This document shows, piece after piece, positions 19,977 through 28,989 of a stretch of 51,099 nt of DNA. The position numbers were made by a program, and so were the translations under genes. The stretch is from Cryomorpha ignava (GTDB taxonomy: Bacteria > Bacteroidota > Bacteroidia > Flavobacteriales_D > Cryomorphaceae). Position 1 is the stretch's first letter. The number at the start of each line of letters is the position of its first letter. The stretch is from contig NZ_JAAGVY010000038.1 of assembly GCF_010686655.1 (NCBI RefSeq), positions 1-51,099 of the forward strand, given 5' to 3'. The notes beneath the pieces were generated by a model. The model had not been told where the DNA came from. It saw only the letters and a list, made by a program, of their open reading frames with translations, and searched no databases.

Positions 19977-22145
19977 ATGAAATCAGAAATTTTAAATAAG
20001 CTTGAAATCCTGCTCCAAACTGAAAATGTTTTGAGTGTACAAAAAGAATTCAAACAATTGAGTGCCCAGTTCAGAAGCCTGGCTGCGCATGGTATTTCAG
20101 ATATTGATGAATCTGAAGAAGATCATGAAGACGATGAGCATGATGATGAAGTGAATGCTCACGTGGAACGGGTTGAAGTGAAAACTGATACGGAAAGCAG
20201 TGATAAAAAAGAAGATACTGAAAGTATAGACGAAAAAGCACAACAGGCCGAAACCAATGAACAGAAGACGCGGGCTGTTGAAGTTTCTGACACAGCAGCA
20301 ACTCCTACTATTGAAGCTATTGATCATAAGGAAGGCATAGACGAAAAAGCACAACAAGCTGAAAGCGATGATGTGAAATCAGACCATACCGAAACTTTAA
20401 AAACGGCGGCAAATATGAAAGATGAATCTGCCGCTGAAAAAACTGATCTTGAAGTTGCTCAAAATGAAAATGAAGGAATAACTGAAAAAGCGCAGCAGGC
20501 CGAAAGCGAAAAAAGTAAGCCAGAAGTTGTTGTGACTAAAGAGGGGGCTGAAGAACCTACTGCTATGGATGAAGACGATAGTGAGGATGACAGTAAGGTT
20601 GAATCGGTGGCCCAAACAACTGATAATGTGGGGATAGATGAAGCTATGCAGCGCTTTAAAGAACTAACAGCACAGTTTAAAGAAAAAACAGAAAAGCAGA
20701 AGGGACTTAAAAAACGTGAAGAAGAAGATACCGTAAAAACAGCCAAACACTTATTGCAAGAGCTTGGCTTACTTGTAGAAAACGAAGAGAATATTTCGAA
20801 GGCATTTAATGGTTTCAATGCTATTCAGGAAAAGTGGAAAAGTCTGCCAAAAGTAAGCAATGATGCATACCGCGAGCTGAATGCTGAATATAATAAGCAC
20901 GCTGAGAAATTCTTTTACAATATCAATATATACAAAGAGCTAAAAGAGCTTGATCTTAAACACAATCTGGAACAAAAACTATTGGTCCTTGAAGACCAAA
21001 GGAAATTGGTAGATATCAATGACATTAGACGTATGGAAGTGGAAGTTCGTCTTAATCAGGATAGATGGAATGAAATAGGGCCTACTTATAAAGAACAATG
21101 GGACAAGATTAAAGATGAATTCTGGGATTTAACCCGAGACGTTTACAAAAAAGTACAGGATTTCTACAACCAGAGAAGGGAACAGCAAATTAAGAATTAT
21201 GAGATAAAGGAAGAATTACTAAGCAGAGTAAAGCACTTAGTGAGTCTCGACTTAAAATCGAATAAAAAATGGCAGGAAAAAACAGCCGAGATTATTGAAA
21301 TTCAAAAAGAATGGAAAATGATAGGCTACGTTCCCAAAGATAAAACATCTATCTGGAAGGAATTCAGAAAAACGTCTGATCAGTTTTTTGAAAATAAACG
21401 CGCCTACTATAAAGAAATAAGGGACGAACAGGATGCAAATAAAAAGCGAAAAATGCAGTTGCTTTCCCGAGCTGAGGAGCTCAAAGACAGTGAAGATTGG
21501 AGTGAAGCCTCATCAGAATTGATAAAGCTTCAAAAAGATTGGAAGGAAATAGGTCCTGCTCATCAGCGCGATGAGAATAAAATGTGGCGTAAATTCAGAG
21601 AATACTGCGACCATTTTTTTCAAAAAAGGAAAGCGCATAAATCAGAGGAATCATCAGAATTTGAAGAAAACCACAAAGCCAAAAATGCTTTATTAGAAGA
21701 GTTGGCTGCCTTTGAACCCGGTGCTGACCGAAACAAGAATATAGACACCTTAAAGGAATTTTCTGAAAAATGGCGCGGTATAGGTCACGTTCCTTATAAG
21801 GCTAAAGACAAGGTGAACAAGGAATATAAGCGGATATTAGATGAGAAATATGGTCTTTTGAAAATAGATAGGAAGGAGAAAGAAAAAATTCGGTTTGAGC
21901 AAAAACTCGAGGACATTAAAGACAATGACAAGAATGATTATTTGATTCGCAAAGAACAAGATAATATCCGAAACAAGATTTCTAAACTCAATACAGAAGC
22001 CATTCAGCTTGAAAATAACATTGGTTTCTTTGCTAATTCAAAAGGTGCCGAGAAGCTAAAACATGAAGTAGAGCTGAAAATCGATAAAGTAAAAGATGAA
22101 ATTGATATTCTTAAAGAACGATTATCGATGCTTAGAGATGCTTAA
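19977..22145 (+). CDS. DUF349 repeat protein with acidic repetitive N-terminal part
   Basis: A 722-residue, very charged cytoplasmic protein. Residues about 25-215 are acidic and low complexity, with three copies of I(D/T)EKAQQAE. Residues 225-650 hold several DUF349 helical repeats, each marked by a W-x2-I/L-G-type signature such as RWNEIGPTYK, EWKMIGYVPK, DWKEIGPAHQ and KWRGIGHVPY. The C-terminus (about 650-722) is a coiled coil. DUF349 proteins are common in Bacteroidota, but their role is not settled. Its last 8 bases overlap the start of a small lipoprotein gene. A -7-like TACTTTTG lies at 19918-19925, 51 bp before the ATG. Confidence 0.85.
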   Translation: MKSEILNKLEILLQTENVLSVQKEFKQLSAQFRSLAAHGISDIDESEEDHEDDEHDDEVNAHVERVEVKTDTESSDKKEDTESIDEKAQQAETNEQKTRAVEVSDTAATPTIEAIDHKEGIDEKAQQAESDDVKSDHTETLKTAANMKDESAAEKTDLEVAQNENEGITEKAQQAESEKSKPEVVVTKEGAEEPTAMDEDDSEDDSKVESVAQTTDNVGIDEAMQRFKELTAQFKEKTEKQKGLKKREEEDTVKTAKHLLQELGLLVENEENISKAFNGFNAIQEKWKSLPKVSNDAYRELNAEYNKHAEKFFYNINIYKELKELDLKHNLEQKLLVLEDQRKLVDINDIRRMEVEVRLNQDRWNEIGPTYKEQWDKIKDEFWDLTRDVYKKVQDFYNQRREQQIKNYEIKEELLSRVKHLVSLDLKSNKKWQEKTAEIIEIQKEWKMIGYVPKDKTSIWKEFRKTSDQFFENKRAYYKEIRDEQDANKKRKMQLLSRAEELKDSEDWSEASSELIKLQKDWKEIGPAHQRDENKMWRKFREYCDHFFQKRKAHKSEESSEFEENHKAKNALLEELAAFEPGADRNKNIDTLKEFSEKWRGIGHVPYKAKDKVNKEYKRILDEKYGLLKIDRKEKEKIRFEQKLEDIKDNDKNDYLIRKEQDNIRNKISKLNTEAIQLENNIGFFANSKGAEKLKHEVELKIDKVKDEIDILKERLSMLRDA
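20226..20504 (+). repeat. Three in-frame copies of an IDEKAQQAE-coding unit
   Basis: Nearly identical 27-bp units at 20226-20252, 20337-20363 and 20478-20504 code for IDEKAQQAE, IDEKAQQAE and ITEKAQQAE. They are separated by 84 and 114 bp, so all copies stay in the same frame. The third differs at synonymous sites and at one residue. Confidence 0.8.
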
Positions 22146-22425
22146 ACGTTTAAGCTCCGGACTATTGCTAATCCTTTTTGTAAGTCTTCAGGCTTGTAAT
22201 TTTTCTGAACCCGAGAAAAGAAAGAAGCGGCCTATGGTTTATGAAGGTATGCCTATAAGCGATTTGACATTAGCGCTTGGAGCGCCAGATAGTATTCAGA
22301 ACGGAGGATCCGTATATAATGCCGATTTAAACAAAACCCAGAAAGTGGAAAAATGGTACTTCGACACGCGTACTGTGGTTGTTATTGACGATACCGTAAA
22401 GACCCCCAATCTAAACGAAAGATAA
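22138..22425 (+). CDS. Small lipoprotein, possibly BamE/SmpA-like fold
   Basis: A 95-residue protein starting MLKRLSSGLLLILFVSLQAC, a textbook lipoprotein signal with Cys near residue 20. The mature part has GMPISDLTLALGAPDSI, resembling the helical hairpin of BamE/SmpA-type domains (GM-x-x-x-x-x-x-LG-x-PD), followed by a strand ending in KWYFD and VVVIDDTV. The frame is open further upstream, but the ATG at 22138 immediately precedes the signal sequence. It overlaps the DUF349 gene by 8 bases, so translational coupling is likely. The fold assignment is an inference from one motif. Confidence 0.75.
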   Translation: MLKRLSSGLLLILFVSLQACNFSEPEKRKKRPMVYEGMPISDLTLALGAPDSIQNGGSVYNADLNKTQKVEKWYFDTRTVVVIDDTVKTPNLNER

Positions 22426-22499
22426 GAATCGAAGCTCGTTTTTTACTGTTATTTTCTGAATACCAGGTTTCGCTGATGATGTGATTAGTGGATTTGCAC

Positions 22500-22745
22500 T
22501 CAATTTAAGTGAAGCACTTTAATACTATCAAGGAGCGTGTTACTCTCAAAAATATTATTCACTGCGCGAATGTATTGTACTCTTTGATCAAAACGATAAC
22601 TCACCTCTACGTAAAATCCAAACAAGTCGTAGATCATTAATTTTGTGCCATGCTTTGAATTTCGATTGTCTAAATACTTACCGTACTTATTTAGCAGAGA
22701 TGCTTTTCCATCAAAGCTGAGTAAATTAAAATCTGTTATAGTCAT
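22500..22745 (-). CDS. Small conserved-looking protein, function unknown
   Basis: An 81-residue cytoplasmic protein starting MTITDFNLLSFDGKASLLNK. It contains a hydrophobic strand region (LMIYDLFGFYVEVSYRF) and no catalytic motif. A longer frame would start at 22790, but the ATG at 22745 lies directly downstream of the best-matching promoter in the window, so the short version is right. It looks like a family of small Bacteroidota proteins of unknown role that I cannot name. It is a monocistronic unit convergent with the lipoprotein gene. Confidence 0.65.
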   Translation of the reverse strand: MTITDFNLLSFDGKASLLNKYGKYLDNRNSKHGTKLMIYDLFGFYVEVSYRFDQRVQYIRAVNNIFESNTLLDSIKVLHLN

Positions 22746-22759
22746 AGCCTTTGTTTCTA

Positions 22760-22790
22760 CAAATCTACATTTATTTTCGATAAAAGTCAA
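22760..22790 (-). promoter_or_regulatory. Complete Bacteroidota-type promoter (TTG-N20-TAGATTTG)
   Basis: On the minus strand the -33 TTG (22788-22790) and the -7 TAGATTTG (22760-22767) are separated by 20 bp, within the expected range. The -7 box lies 14 bp before the ATG at 22745, implying a leader of about 8-10 nt. Confidence 0.65.
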
Positions 22791-23064
22791 TTAGGCTACG
22801 ACGAAAATTAGTTGGGAATAATGTTTTGTGCCATTTAAAAATCCAATAGGTTCAGAATCAAGATATTTCTTAAAGGTTAAAATCAATGTTGATCTTAATA
22901 TATCCTTAACCTTATCCTAAGATAGTAATACAGTTTTTTTACGTACCATTGCAACTTTAAAGAATTTGTATTTCAGATTGATCAGCCATTTTTAAAAGTC
23001 TTTATTTTACTATTGAAAAAGCGAATAATCCTATTTTAATATTGAAAATTTTTCTGGTCATCTG
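22791..23064. other. AT-rich gap upstream of the PiT transporter gene
   Basis: This is the rest of a 319-bp gap between divergent genes. It is AT-rich, without a clear promoter consensus for the transporter, and I see no repeat or small gene in it. Confidence 0.4.
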
Positions 23065-24630
23065 ATGGATCCTTACTTTTTTTTGGTTATTGCCTTATTA
23101 ATTCTTGCCGTTGCCGATTTGGTTGTAGGTGTTAGCAACGATGCTGTAAACTTTCTCAACTCTGCCATTGGTTCAAAAGTGGCATCGCGCAAAACTATTT
23201 TTACTATTGCTGCTCTCGGAGTTTTCATTGGTGCAGCCTTCTCAAGTGGAATGATGGAGATAGCCCGGAAAGGAATTTTCAATCCAGAGCACTTTTCTTT
23301 TGAAGATATCATGGTCATTTTTATGGCCGTAATGATAACTGACATTCTCATTCTAGACTTATTTAACTCTCTGGGACTTCCTACAAGCACCACCGTGTCG
23401 ATAGTCTTCGAATTGCTCGGCGCCTCTGTTGTAACTGGATTGCTGGTGATAGCTAATAATGAGACAAAGGCTGGCTTAAGCATATTTGATGTAATAAATT
23501 ACCAGAAGGCAACCGAAATCATCATTGGTATATTCGTGTCCATTGGTGTGGCTTTTAGCATTGGTGGAAGCGTACAATGGCTTAGCCGTATGCTTTTTAC
23601 TTTTCATATTAAGGACAGAATTAAGAGATACGGACCACCTTTTGCCGGTATGGCAATCTCAATCATTATCTTTTTTTTATTGGTAAAGGGCTTAAAAGGA
23701 GCGGCTTTTATTCCCGATTCGTTTGCTAAAGAGGTCTCTGATAACGGGCTTTTAATTATGGTATTTACCTTCACTTTCGCTACCCTACTTACTTATTTGC
23801 TTCAAAAATTTCTAAATGTCAATCCGCTGAAAATTGTAGTTTTACTAGGTACATTTTCTTTGGCAATGGCTTTTGCCGGTAACGACCTTGTAAACTTTAT
23901 TGGCGTACCGATTACCGGTTTTCTTTCTTACGACCTATGGCAAGCCTCGGGACTCAGTGCGGCTGAGTTTAATATGTCGGCACTCGCTGACTCGGTTAAG
24001 ACGCCGGGTCCTATGCTTTATATTGCAGGACTTATCATGGTTCTTACGTTATGGTTTTCTTCAAAAGCCAAAAAGGTAACGGATACCGAACTCAAACTTA
24101 GCTCTCAACATGATGTTGCTGAACGATTTAAACCCAATTTTTTGTCGCACGCCATTGTAAAAGCCTCTAGCAAAATAGGCACTGCAGTCCAAAAAGTAAT
24201 CTCAAGAAGGACTAATGTATATATCAATCGCAGGTTTAGGCTTTCGCCAATTACTGAAACAGATAAACCGGCATTTGACCTTGTTCGTGCAAGCGTGAAC
24301 TTAATGGTGGCTAGTGTGCTAATTGCATTTGCTTCATCATTAAAGCTACCATTATCAACCACTTATGTTTCTTTTATGGTTGCTATGGGTTCTTCGCTTG
24401 CAGATAGAGCCTGGGGTTCTGGCAGTGCCCCTCATCGCGTAGCAGGGGTTCTAAACGTAGTTGGTGGATGGTTTATGACGGCTGCCGGTGCTTTTACTGC
24501 CGCCGGACTGATGGCTCTTCTCATCTATACTGGCGGGCCATGGGTTGCACTGAGTCTGTTTATAGTCGCGTTAATCGTTCTTATTAGAAGCAATTTTCCG
24601 CAGACATTCTATAAAAAGGCAAAGAGGTAA
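23065..24630 (+). CDS. Inorganic phosphate transporter, PiT (PHO4) family
   Basis: A 521-residue inner-membrane carrier with about 11-12 hydrophobic segments. The two inverted PHO4 signatures are visible: GVSNDAVNFLNSAIGSK near residue 24 and AFAGNDLVNFIGVP near residue 270. LGLPTSTTVS and LKLPLSTTYVS are the other paired transport-core loops. PiT proteins move metal-phosphate or phosphate using a cation gradient. The length exceeds the E. coli PitA type because of a central cytoplasmic stretch (about 330-410), as in other Bacteroidota members. The start codon directly precedes the first membrane segment. No PhoU-like gene is adjacent. Confidence 0.93.
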   Translation: MDPYFFLVIALLILAVADLVVGVSNDAVNFLNSAIGSKVASRKTIFTIAALGVFIGAAFSSGMMEIARKGIFNPEHFSFEDIMVIFMAVMITDILILDLFNSLGLPTSTTVSIVFELLGASVVTGLLVIANNETKAGLSIFDVINYQKATEIIIGIFVSIGVAFSIGGSVQWLSRMLFTFHIKDRIKRYGPPFAGMAISIIIFFLLVKGLKGAAFIPDSFAKEVSDNGLLIMVFTFTFATLLTYLLQKFLNVNPLKIVVLLGTFSLAMAFAGNDLVNFIGVPITGFLSYDLWQASGLSAAEFNMSALADSVKTPGPMLYIAGLIMVLTLWFSSKAKKVTDTELKLSSQHDVAERFKPNFLSHAIVKASSKIGTAVQKVISRRTNVYINRRFRLSPITETDKPAFDLVRASVNLMVASVLIAFASSLKLPLSTTYVSFMVAMGSSLADRAWGSGSAPHRVAGVLNVVGGWFMTAAGAFTAAGLMALLIYTGGPWVALSLFIVALIVLIRSNFPQTFYKKAKR

Positions 24631-24684
24631 TTTTGTGTAACAGCTCTTTTGAGAGTTAAGCATATTTGAATTGTGAGATTTTTC

Positions 24685-25728
24685 CTACTCTAAAACCTCA
24701 TAAATCTCAACAGGATTTGCCTTATTCTTCAATTCTATTTTACCCAGGTTATTAAATTTAAACGATTCCTTAACTTTTTGGTAGCATTCTTCACAAACTA
24801 CTATTTGATTTGGCTTTGCCCCGTCTTGCAATCGTGCAGCGGTATTTACTGTATCGCCTATTACGGTGTAATCTAGCCGCTTTAAAGTAGAAGATCCAAT
24901 ATTTCCACATATCATCTCACCGCTTTTAATGCCTATAGACACTTTGGGTTTGTATTGAAAATCATTGTCTAAAGCGGGAAGTTGATTAATTTTATTTCTC
25001 ACGGCAAGCGCAGCATCAATTGCCCGATCAAGATGATACTCGCCGCGAAAAACAGCCATTATTGCATCGCCAATAAACTTATCTACATAGCCATTCTGTG
25101 CTGTGATCTCTTTTACCATTTCATCGAAATAGGTATTTATCATTGATACTACCGTATTTGGAGAAGCTGCTTCACTAATAGCTGTAAATCCGCAAATATC
25201 AATAAATATCACTGTTCCTTCTATCGTTTCATTGGCCATGATAGTATTTTCGTACTCTTGACTACCCATAAAATTGAGAACATTTTCATCTACATACATT
25301 TTGAGAATATTATTTTCTTTTATGGCTTGAAGGGTTTCCCTGAGGTACCGCGCATGCTTTAAAGTTTTTTCCATTGTAAGCGATAGATCTACAAAGTTGA
25401 TAGGCTTGGTTATGAAATCAAATGCTCCTCTATTCATGGCCGTTCTAATATTGTCCATATCGCCATAAGCCGACACGATTACAGATTTTATTAACGGGCT
25501 AAATTCCTGAATCTTGGTCAGCAAAGTCAACCCATCCATTTCGGGCATATTGATATCGCTCAATACAATATCAATATCTGGTGAAGCCGATAATACCCTG
25601 AGGGCTTCCTTACCATTTACGGCAAATAAAAATTCATAATCACGTTGGCGAATTTCCTTGCGGAATTTTTGCTTGATGAGTACTTCCAAATCGGTTTCAT
25701 CATCTACTACGAGTATTTTGGAAGTCAT
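24685..25728 (-). CDS. Response regulator fused to class III nucleotide cyclase (predicted adenylate cyclase)
   Basis: A 347-residue soluble output protein. The receiver domain (1-120) has DD at 9-10, phospho-acceptor D58 in [12 protein letters not shown], and the K in TKPI. After a linker helix, the cyclase domain (about 170-347) keeps all class III residues: metal-binding D177 (FIDICGFT) and D221 (GDAIMAVF), K217 in DKFIGD and T288 for the purine, and N295 and R299 (VNTAARL). The Lys/Thr pair is the class IIIb adenylate-cyclase signature, so cAMP is the predicted product. It is the last gene of the sensor cluster and overlaps the preceding regulator by 1 base, arguing for tight co-expression. 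Confidence 0.93.
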   Translation of the reverse strand: MTSKILVVDDETDLEVLIKQKFRKEIRQRDYEFLFAVNGKEALRVLSASPDIDIVLSDINMPEMDGLTLLTKIQEFSPLIKSVIVSAYGDMDNIRTAMNRGAFDFITKPINFVDLSLTMEKTLKHARYLRETLQAIKENNILKMYVDENVLNFMGSQEYENTIMANETIEGTVIFIDICGFTAISEAASPNTVVSMINTYFDEMVKEITAQNGYVDKFIGDAIMAVFRGEYHLDRAIDAALAVRNKINQLPALDNDFQYKPKVSIGIKSGEMICGNIGSSTLKRLDYTVIGDTVNTAARLQDGAKPNQIVVCEECYQKVKESFKFNNLGKIELKNKANPVEIYEVLE

Positions 25729-26099
25729 TATAGGGTCATTAATTTTGTTTTTAAAAGTTTGAAGTCAAGTGGTTTTGTCAAAAAATCATCCGCGCCAAGC
25801 CGTGTTGCGGTATTATAATTTTCTTCATCCCCATAAGCGGTAATCATCATAACAACCGGCGGAGGCTTTTGGTAATTTTTCTTGATGGTGTCCAGCAATT
25901 CCAGACCACTCATTCCGGGCATATTAATATCCGAAAGAATAAGCACTGCTTCATGCTCCATCTCGCTTAGGGTTTCTAAGGCTGCTTTTCCCGAAAAGGC
26001 AAAGACAAAATTGTGCTCACCACTACGTATTTCTTTTCTGAATCGCTGTTCAAAAAGAGCTTTTACATCTTGCTCGTCATCTACAACTAATATTTTCAT
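25728..26099 (-). CDS. Single-domain response regulator (copy 2)
   Basis: A 123-residue CheY-like receiver with no output domain: acidic pair D7/D8, phospho-acceptor D57 in [14 protein letters not shown] switch region ITAYGDEEN and K in TKPLDFK. It is nearly 90 % identical to the regulator at 28607-28981. It lies between TPR kinase 2 and the response-regulator cyclase, overlapping the latter by one base. Its 15 bases upstream of the ATG are identical to those before the other copy, although there they contain the stop codon of kinase 1. A phosphotransfer or competitor role in this cluster is inferred. Confidence 0.92.
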   Translation of the reverse strand: MKILVVDDEQDVKALFEQRFRKEIRSGEHNFVFAFSGKAALETLSEMEHEAVLILSDINMPGMSGLELLDTIKKNYQKPPPVVMMITAYGDEENYNTATRLGADDFLTKPLDFKLLKTKLMTL

Positions 26100-26172
26100 G
26101 ATTTTGGTTATTTAATAGTTTCTAACTTCAATTCTAATATTTGAATCATCTTTTTGCCCTATACTATACATG

Positions 26173-28413
26173 CTAATCAAAATCTGATAGTTCTATCGTA
26201 AAGGTAGTTCCTTCACCTTCTTCTGTTTCAACTTTCAACTCACCACCGTGAGATTTAACAATGTCGTAACTCATGCTCAAGCCAAGTCCGGTGCCTTCTC
26301 CCGTAGGTTTGGTTGTAAAAAAAGGCTGGAATATTTTACCTAAAGCATTTTCGGAAATACCATTTCCATTATCGCGAACAGAAATACAAATTTTTTCTCC
26401 CGATAGCTTTGTCGAAACCCATATTGTAGGCTCATAGTCGGTTGAATTCATTTGCTTTTTCTGGTTTATTGCGTAAAATGCATTTGTCATTAAATTGAGT
26501 AATACACGACCTATATCTTCTGGCACCAACTTTAGAATGTTCAATCCGGGGTCAAAATCAGTTTGAAGCTGTGCATTAAATTGTTTATCCTTAGCCCGAA
26601 ATCCGTGATAAGCCAATCTAAGGAATTCGTCAGTAAGTTTATTGACATCGGTGGGAAATTTTTCTCCGGTATTTTTGCGGCTATGCTGAAGCATTCCTTT
26701 TACGATTCCATCGGCACGCTGACCGTGATGATGAATTTTCGTCAAGTTTTGTTTTATCTCACCGAGTAGTTCAGAGATAAGGGAATCATCTTTTTCCTTT
26801 ACGTCTTTTGCTCGTTCTTCTTCTAATTCATCTATCAGTTCGTTGCTTAATTCCGAAAAATTGTTGACAAAGTTGAGCGGATTCTGAATTTCATGCGCAA
26901 TACCTGCTGTTAGCTCACCAAGGCTTGCCATTTTTTCACTTTGTATAAGCTGGGTCTGGGTTTTTTTGAGTTTAGTAAGCGTACTTTCCAGCTCATTTTT
27001 CCGCTGTTCGAGCAAGGAATTTGCTTTTTGCTTATTTCGGTACGAAATCCAACCGCCTGTGGCGATGATAAGGGCAATCAATAAACCGCTGCCAAGTAAA
27101 AGCTGCCGGGTTTTTTCCGCCGCATCTTTTTTTGCCTGAATGACCTGATTCGCAGCCTTTTCCTTATCAAAATCATAAGTCATTGTAAGCTCTGTGGCTT
27201 TTCTAATATTTTCATTTCTTCTTACAGAATCGACTATTTGAACACCTATCTTATAATTTAAAAGTGCTTCATCATAGCGGCCGGTTTTCTCATAACTAAG
27301 CGAAAGATCTTTGTAAAGTTGCGCCAAACCTGTATCGTAGAATCCTGCTTCTTTTTTACTTTCAAGGCTTCTTTTCAATATTGGAATGGCTTTTTTATAT
27401 TTTTCCTGAGCAACATAGATATTCCCGAGGGTCGAAAGCGTTTGATAAATCGTTAAAGGCTGGTGAGAGCTGTCTGCCAAAGAAATTGAGAGAATTGCCA
27501 GGTCTTCAGCCTCACGATATTTTAATTGCATCATTCTGGCCTGCGCTGCCTTTGACAAGCTGGCAGCTCCTATACTCACTTCGCCGGCTTGTTCAGCCAT
27601 TTCTACAGCTAACATTGAATTTGCGTAAGCTTTATCATACTTTTTGTTTTCAAAATAAAGGTTGGCTATATTAGAATAACCATACATTTCAATCCTTTTC
27701 TCATTTAGCTCTTTTGCAAGTTCTATGGCCTCTAGAAAAGCCTGTTCAGATCTTACTGTATCTCCAATATTCCGATAGGTATTACCCATATTTACAAGAA
27801 TGTTGGCCTTATCGCGGTCATTTTTGAGATTCTCTGCATTATTCAGCGCTTTTTGCTGATAAAAAATAGCCTGCGCAAAATCAGATTGCATTTGATAAGA
27901 TATGGCGAGCATTTCATATGCAGGCGATATTTTGTCTCCTTTGCGAGCTTCATCAATAGCAATGGACTTTTTGTAGTAAACTGCCGACGAATCGTACATG
28001 CTCTGCACACCGTAGTACATACCCATGCCCGAAAAATAATTTGATATTAAAGCTGAATCACCAAATTGATTAGCAATTTCAGAAGCCTCATTGAGATATT
28101 TTTTTGCAGATACATACGCACCTTTGTTAATAAGGCTTGTAGATGCATACTTCGTAGCCCAATACTCGCCCTTCAAGTACCCTGCTTTTTTGGCATCTTC
28201 AATATTAACCAGTGCAAGAGCTAAAGACGAGTCGACATTTATAGCCTTTAAATAATCAACCATGAAGTTTACTACATCAATACGTTCATTTTCAGATTTC
28301 GCTTCTTTAAGTAGCTGTTGGTACTTGTCCTTAACAGCTTGAGGTTGAGCGCTAAGGTGGTTAAAAAAAAGACCACAAGCAAGAATGATTAATGATTTGA
28401 ATAGCGCACGCAT
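26173..28413 (-). CDS. TPR-containing sensor histidine kinase (kinase 2)
   Basis: A 746-residue membrane kinase. The signal peptide ends near AQPQ (residue 22). Residues 30-400 form TPR repeats (for example SALISNYFSGMGMYYG and ANILVNMGNTYRNIGD), predicted periplasmic. A membrane helix at about 438-457 is followed by a coiled linker. The catalytic core has phospho-acceptor H507 in AGIAHEIQNPLNF, the N box with MTNAFYAI, VRDNGNGIS and TGEGTGLGLSM. It is a full kinase with no receiver of its own; the regulators encoded just downstream are obvious partners. There is a 73-bp gap to regulator 2 and a 193-bp gap from regulator 1 upstream. Confidence 0.93.
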   Translation of the reverse strand: MRALFKSLIILACGLFFNHLSAQPQAVKDKYQQLLKEAKSENERIDVVNFMVDYLKAINVDSSLALALVNIEDAKKAGYLKGEYWATKYASTSLINKGAYVSAKKYLNEASEIANQFGDSALISNYFSGMGMYYGVQSMYDSSAVYYKKSIAIDEARKGDKISPAYEMLAISYQMQSDFAQAIFYQQKALNNAENLKNDRDKANILVNMGNTYRNIGDTVRSEQAFLEAIELAKELNEKRIEMYGYSNIANLYFENKKYDKAYANSMLAVEMAEQAGEVSIGAASLSKAAQARMMQLKYREAEDLAILSISLADSSHQPLTIYQTLSTLGNIYVAQEKYKKAIPILKRSLESKKEAGFYDTGLAQLYKDLSLSYEKTGRYDEALLNYKIGVQIVDSVRRNENIRKATELTMTYDFDKEKAANQVIQAKKDAAEKTRQLLLGSGLLIALIIATGGWISYRNKQKANSLLEQRKNELESTLTKLKKTQTQLIQSEKMASLGELTAGIAHEIQNPLNFVNNFSELSNELIDELEEERAKDVKEKDDSLISELLGEIKQNLTKIHHHGQRADGIVKGMLQHSRKNTGEKFPTDVNKLTDEFLRLAYHGFRAKDKQFNAQLQTDFDPGLNILKLVPEDIGRVLLNLMTNAFYAINQKKQMNSTDYEPTIWVSTKLSGEKICISVRDNGNGISENALGKIFQPFFTTKPTGEGTGLGLSMSYDIVKSHGGELKVETEEGEGTTFTIELSDFD

Positions 28414-28458
28414 GGTTGGTAGCTTAAAGGGGTGATCTTTAAAATTAGGGTATCGGTA

Positions 28459-28481
28459 TTTATATCTTTTGAAGATATAAA
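28459..28481. promoter_or_regulatory. 23-bp perfect palindrome between regulator 1 and kinase 2
   Basis: TTTATATCTT and AAGATATAAA flank a TTG centre. It lies 46 bp upstream of the kinase 2 ATG, in the only sizeable gap of the five-gene cluster. There is no T tract after it on the minus strand, so it is not a normal terminator. It may be an operator or a processing hairpin. Confidence 0.35.
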
Positions 28482-28606
28482 AAAATTCTGATTCACTGCA
28501 TTTCGCGTTATATTATTTAAGCAAGGTTGTGAGAGATTCTTCAAATATTTTTGCTTTGTGCGATCTTCCATATCTGATTCGGCATTTACAAGTCGTATTT
28601 CAAAAG

Positions 28607-28981
28607 TCATGATATGGTTGCTAATTTCGATTTTAAGAGTTTGAAGTCGAGTGGTTTTGTCAAAAAATCATCTGCCCCGAGCCTTGTTGCTGTATTGTAG
28701 TTCTCTTCATCGCCATAAGCGGTAATCATCATAACAACAGGTGGTGGCTTTCGGTAACTTTTCTTAATTGTGGCCAGTAATTCCAAACCACTCATTCCGG
28801 GCATATTGATATCCGAAAGAATTAAAACAGCTTTCTGATCCATTTCACTTAAGATTTCCAATGCCTCTTTTCCTGAAAAGGCAAAGACAAAATTGTGCTC
28901 GCCGCTGCGTATTTCTTTTCTGAATCGCTGTTCAAAAAGTGCCTTTACATCGCGTTCGTCATCTACAACTAATATGTTCAT
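28607..28981 (-). CDS. Single-domain response regulator (copy 1)
   Basis: A 124-residue CheY-like receiver with D7/D8, phospho-acceptor D57 ([12 protein letters not shown]) and the K in TKPLDF. It differs from the copy at 25728-26099 at only about 14 positions, mostly on surface helices, so both probably still recognise the same kinases. It starts 8 bp after the kinase 1 stop. No output domain is present, so it must act through protein contacts or phosphotransfer. Confidence 0.92.
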   Translation of the reverse strand: MNILVVDDERDVKALFEQRFRKEIRSGEHNFVFAFSGKEALEILSEMDQKAVLILSDINMPGMSGLELLATIKKSYRKPPPVVMMITAYGDEENYNTATRLGADDFLTKPLDFKLLKSKLATIS

Positions 28982-28989
28982 GATTTTGG

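Noticed and set aside
20459-20818. 119-codon Ser/Phe-rich open frame antisense to the DUF349 gene
   Set aside because: Its composition is the complement of the Glu/Lys-rich acidic region, so it is a composition artefact.
24631-24684. Terminator between the PiT gene and the cyclase gene
   Set aside because: The only hairpin (CTCT-TTTG-AGAG) is too short and lacks a proper T tract.
28389-28610. 73-codon frame between regulator 1 and kinase 2, with ATGA overlap to the regulator stop
   Set aside because: The start overlap is suggestive, but the sequence has no domain or hydrophobic pattern, overlaps the kinase start and contains the 23-bp palindrome; non-coding is more likely.
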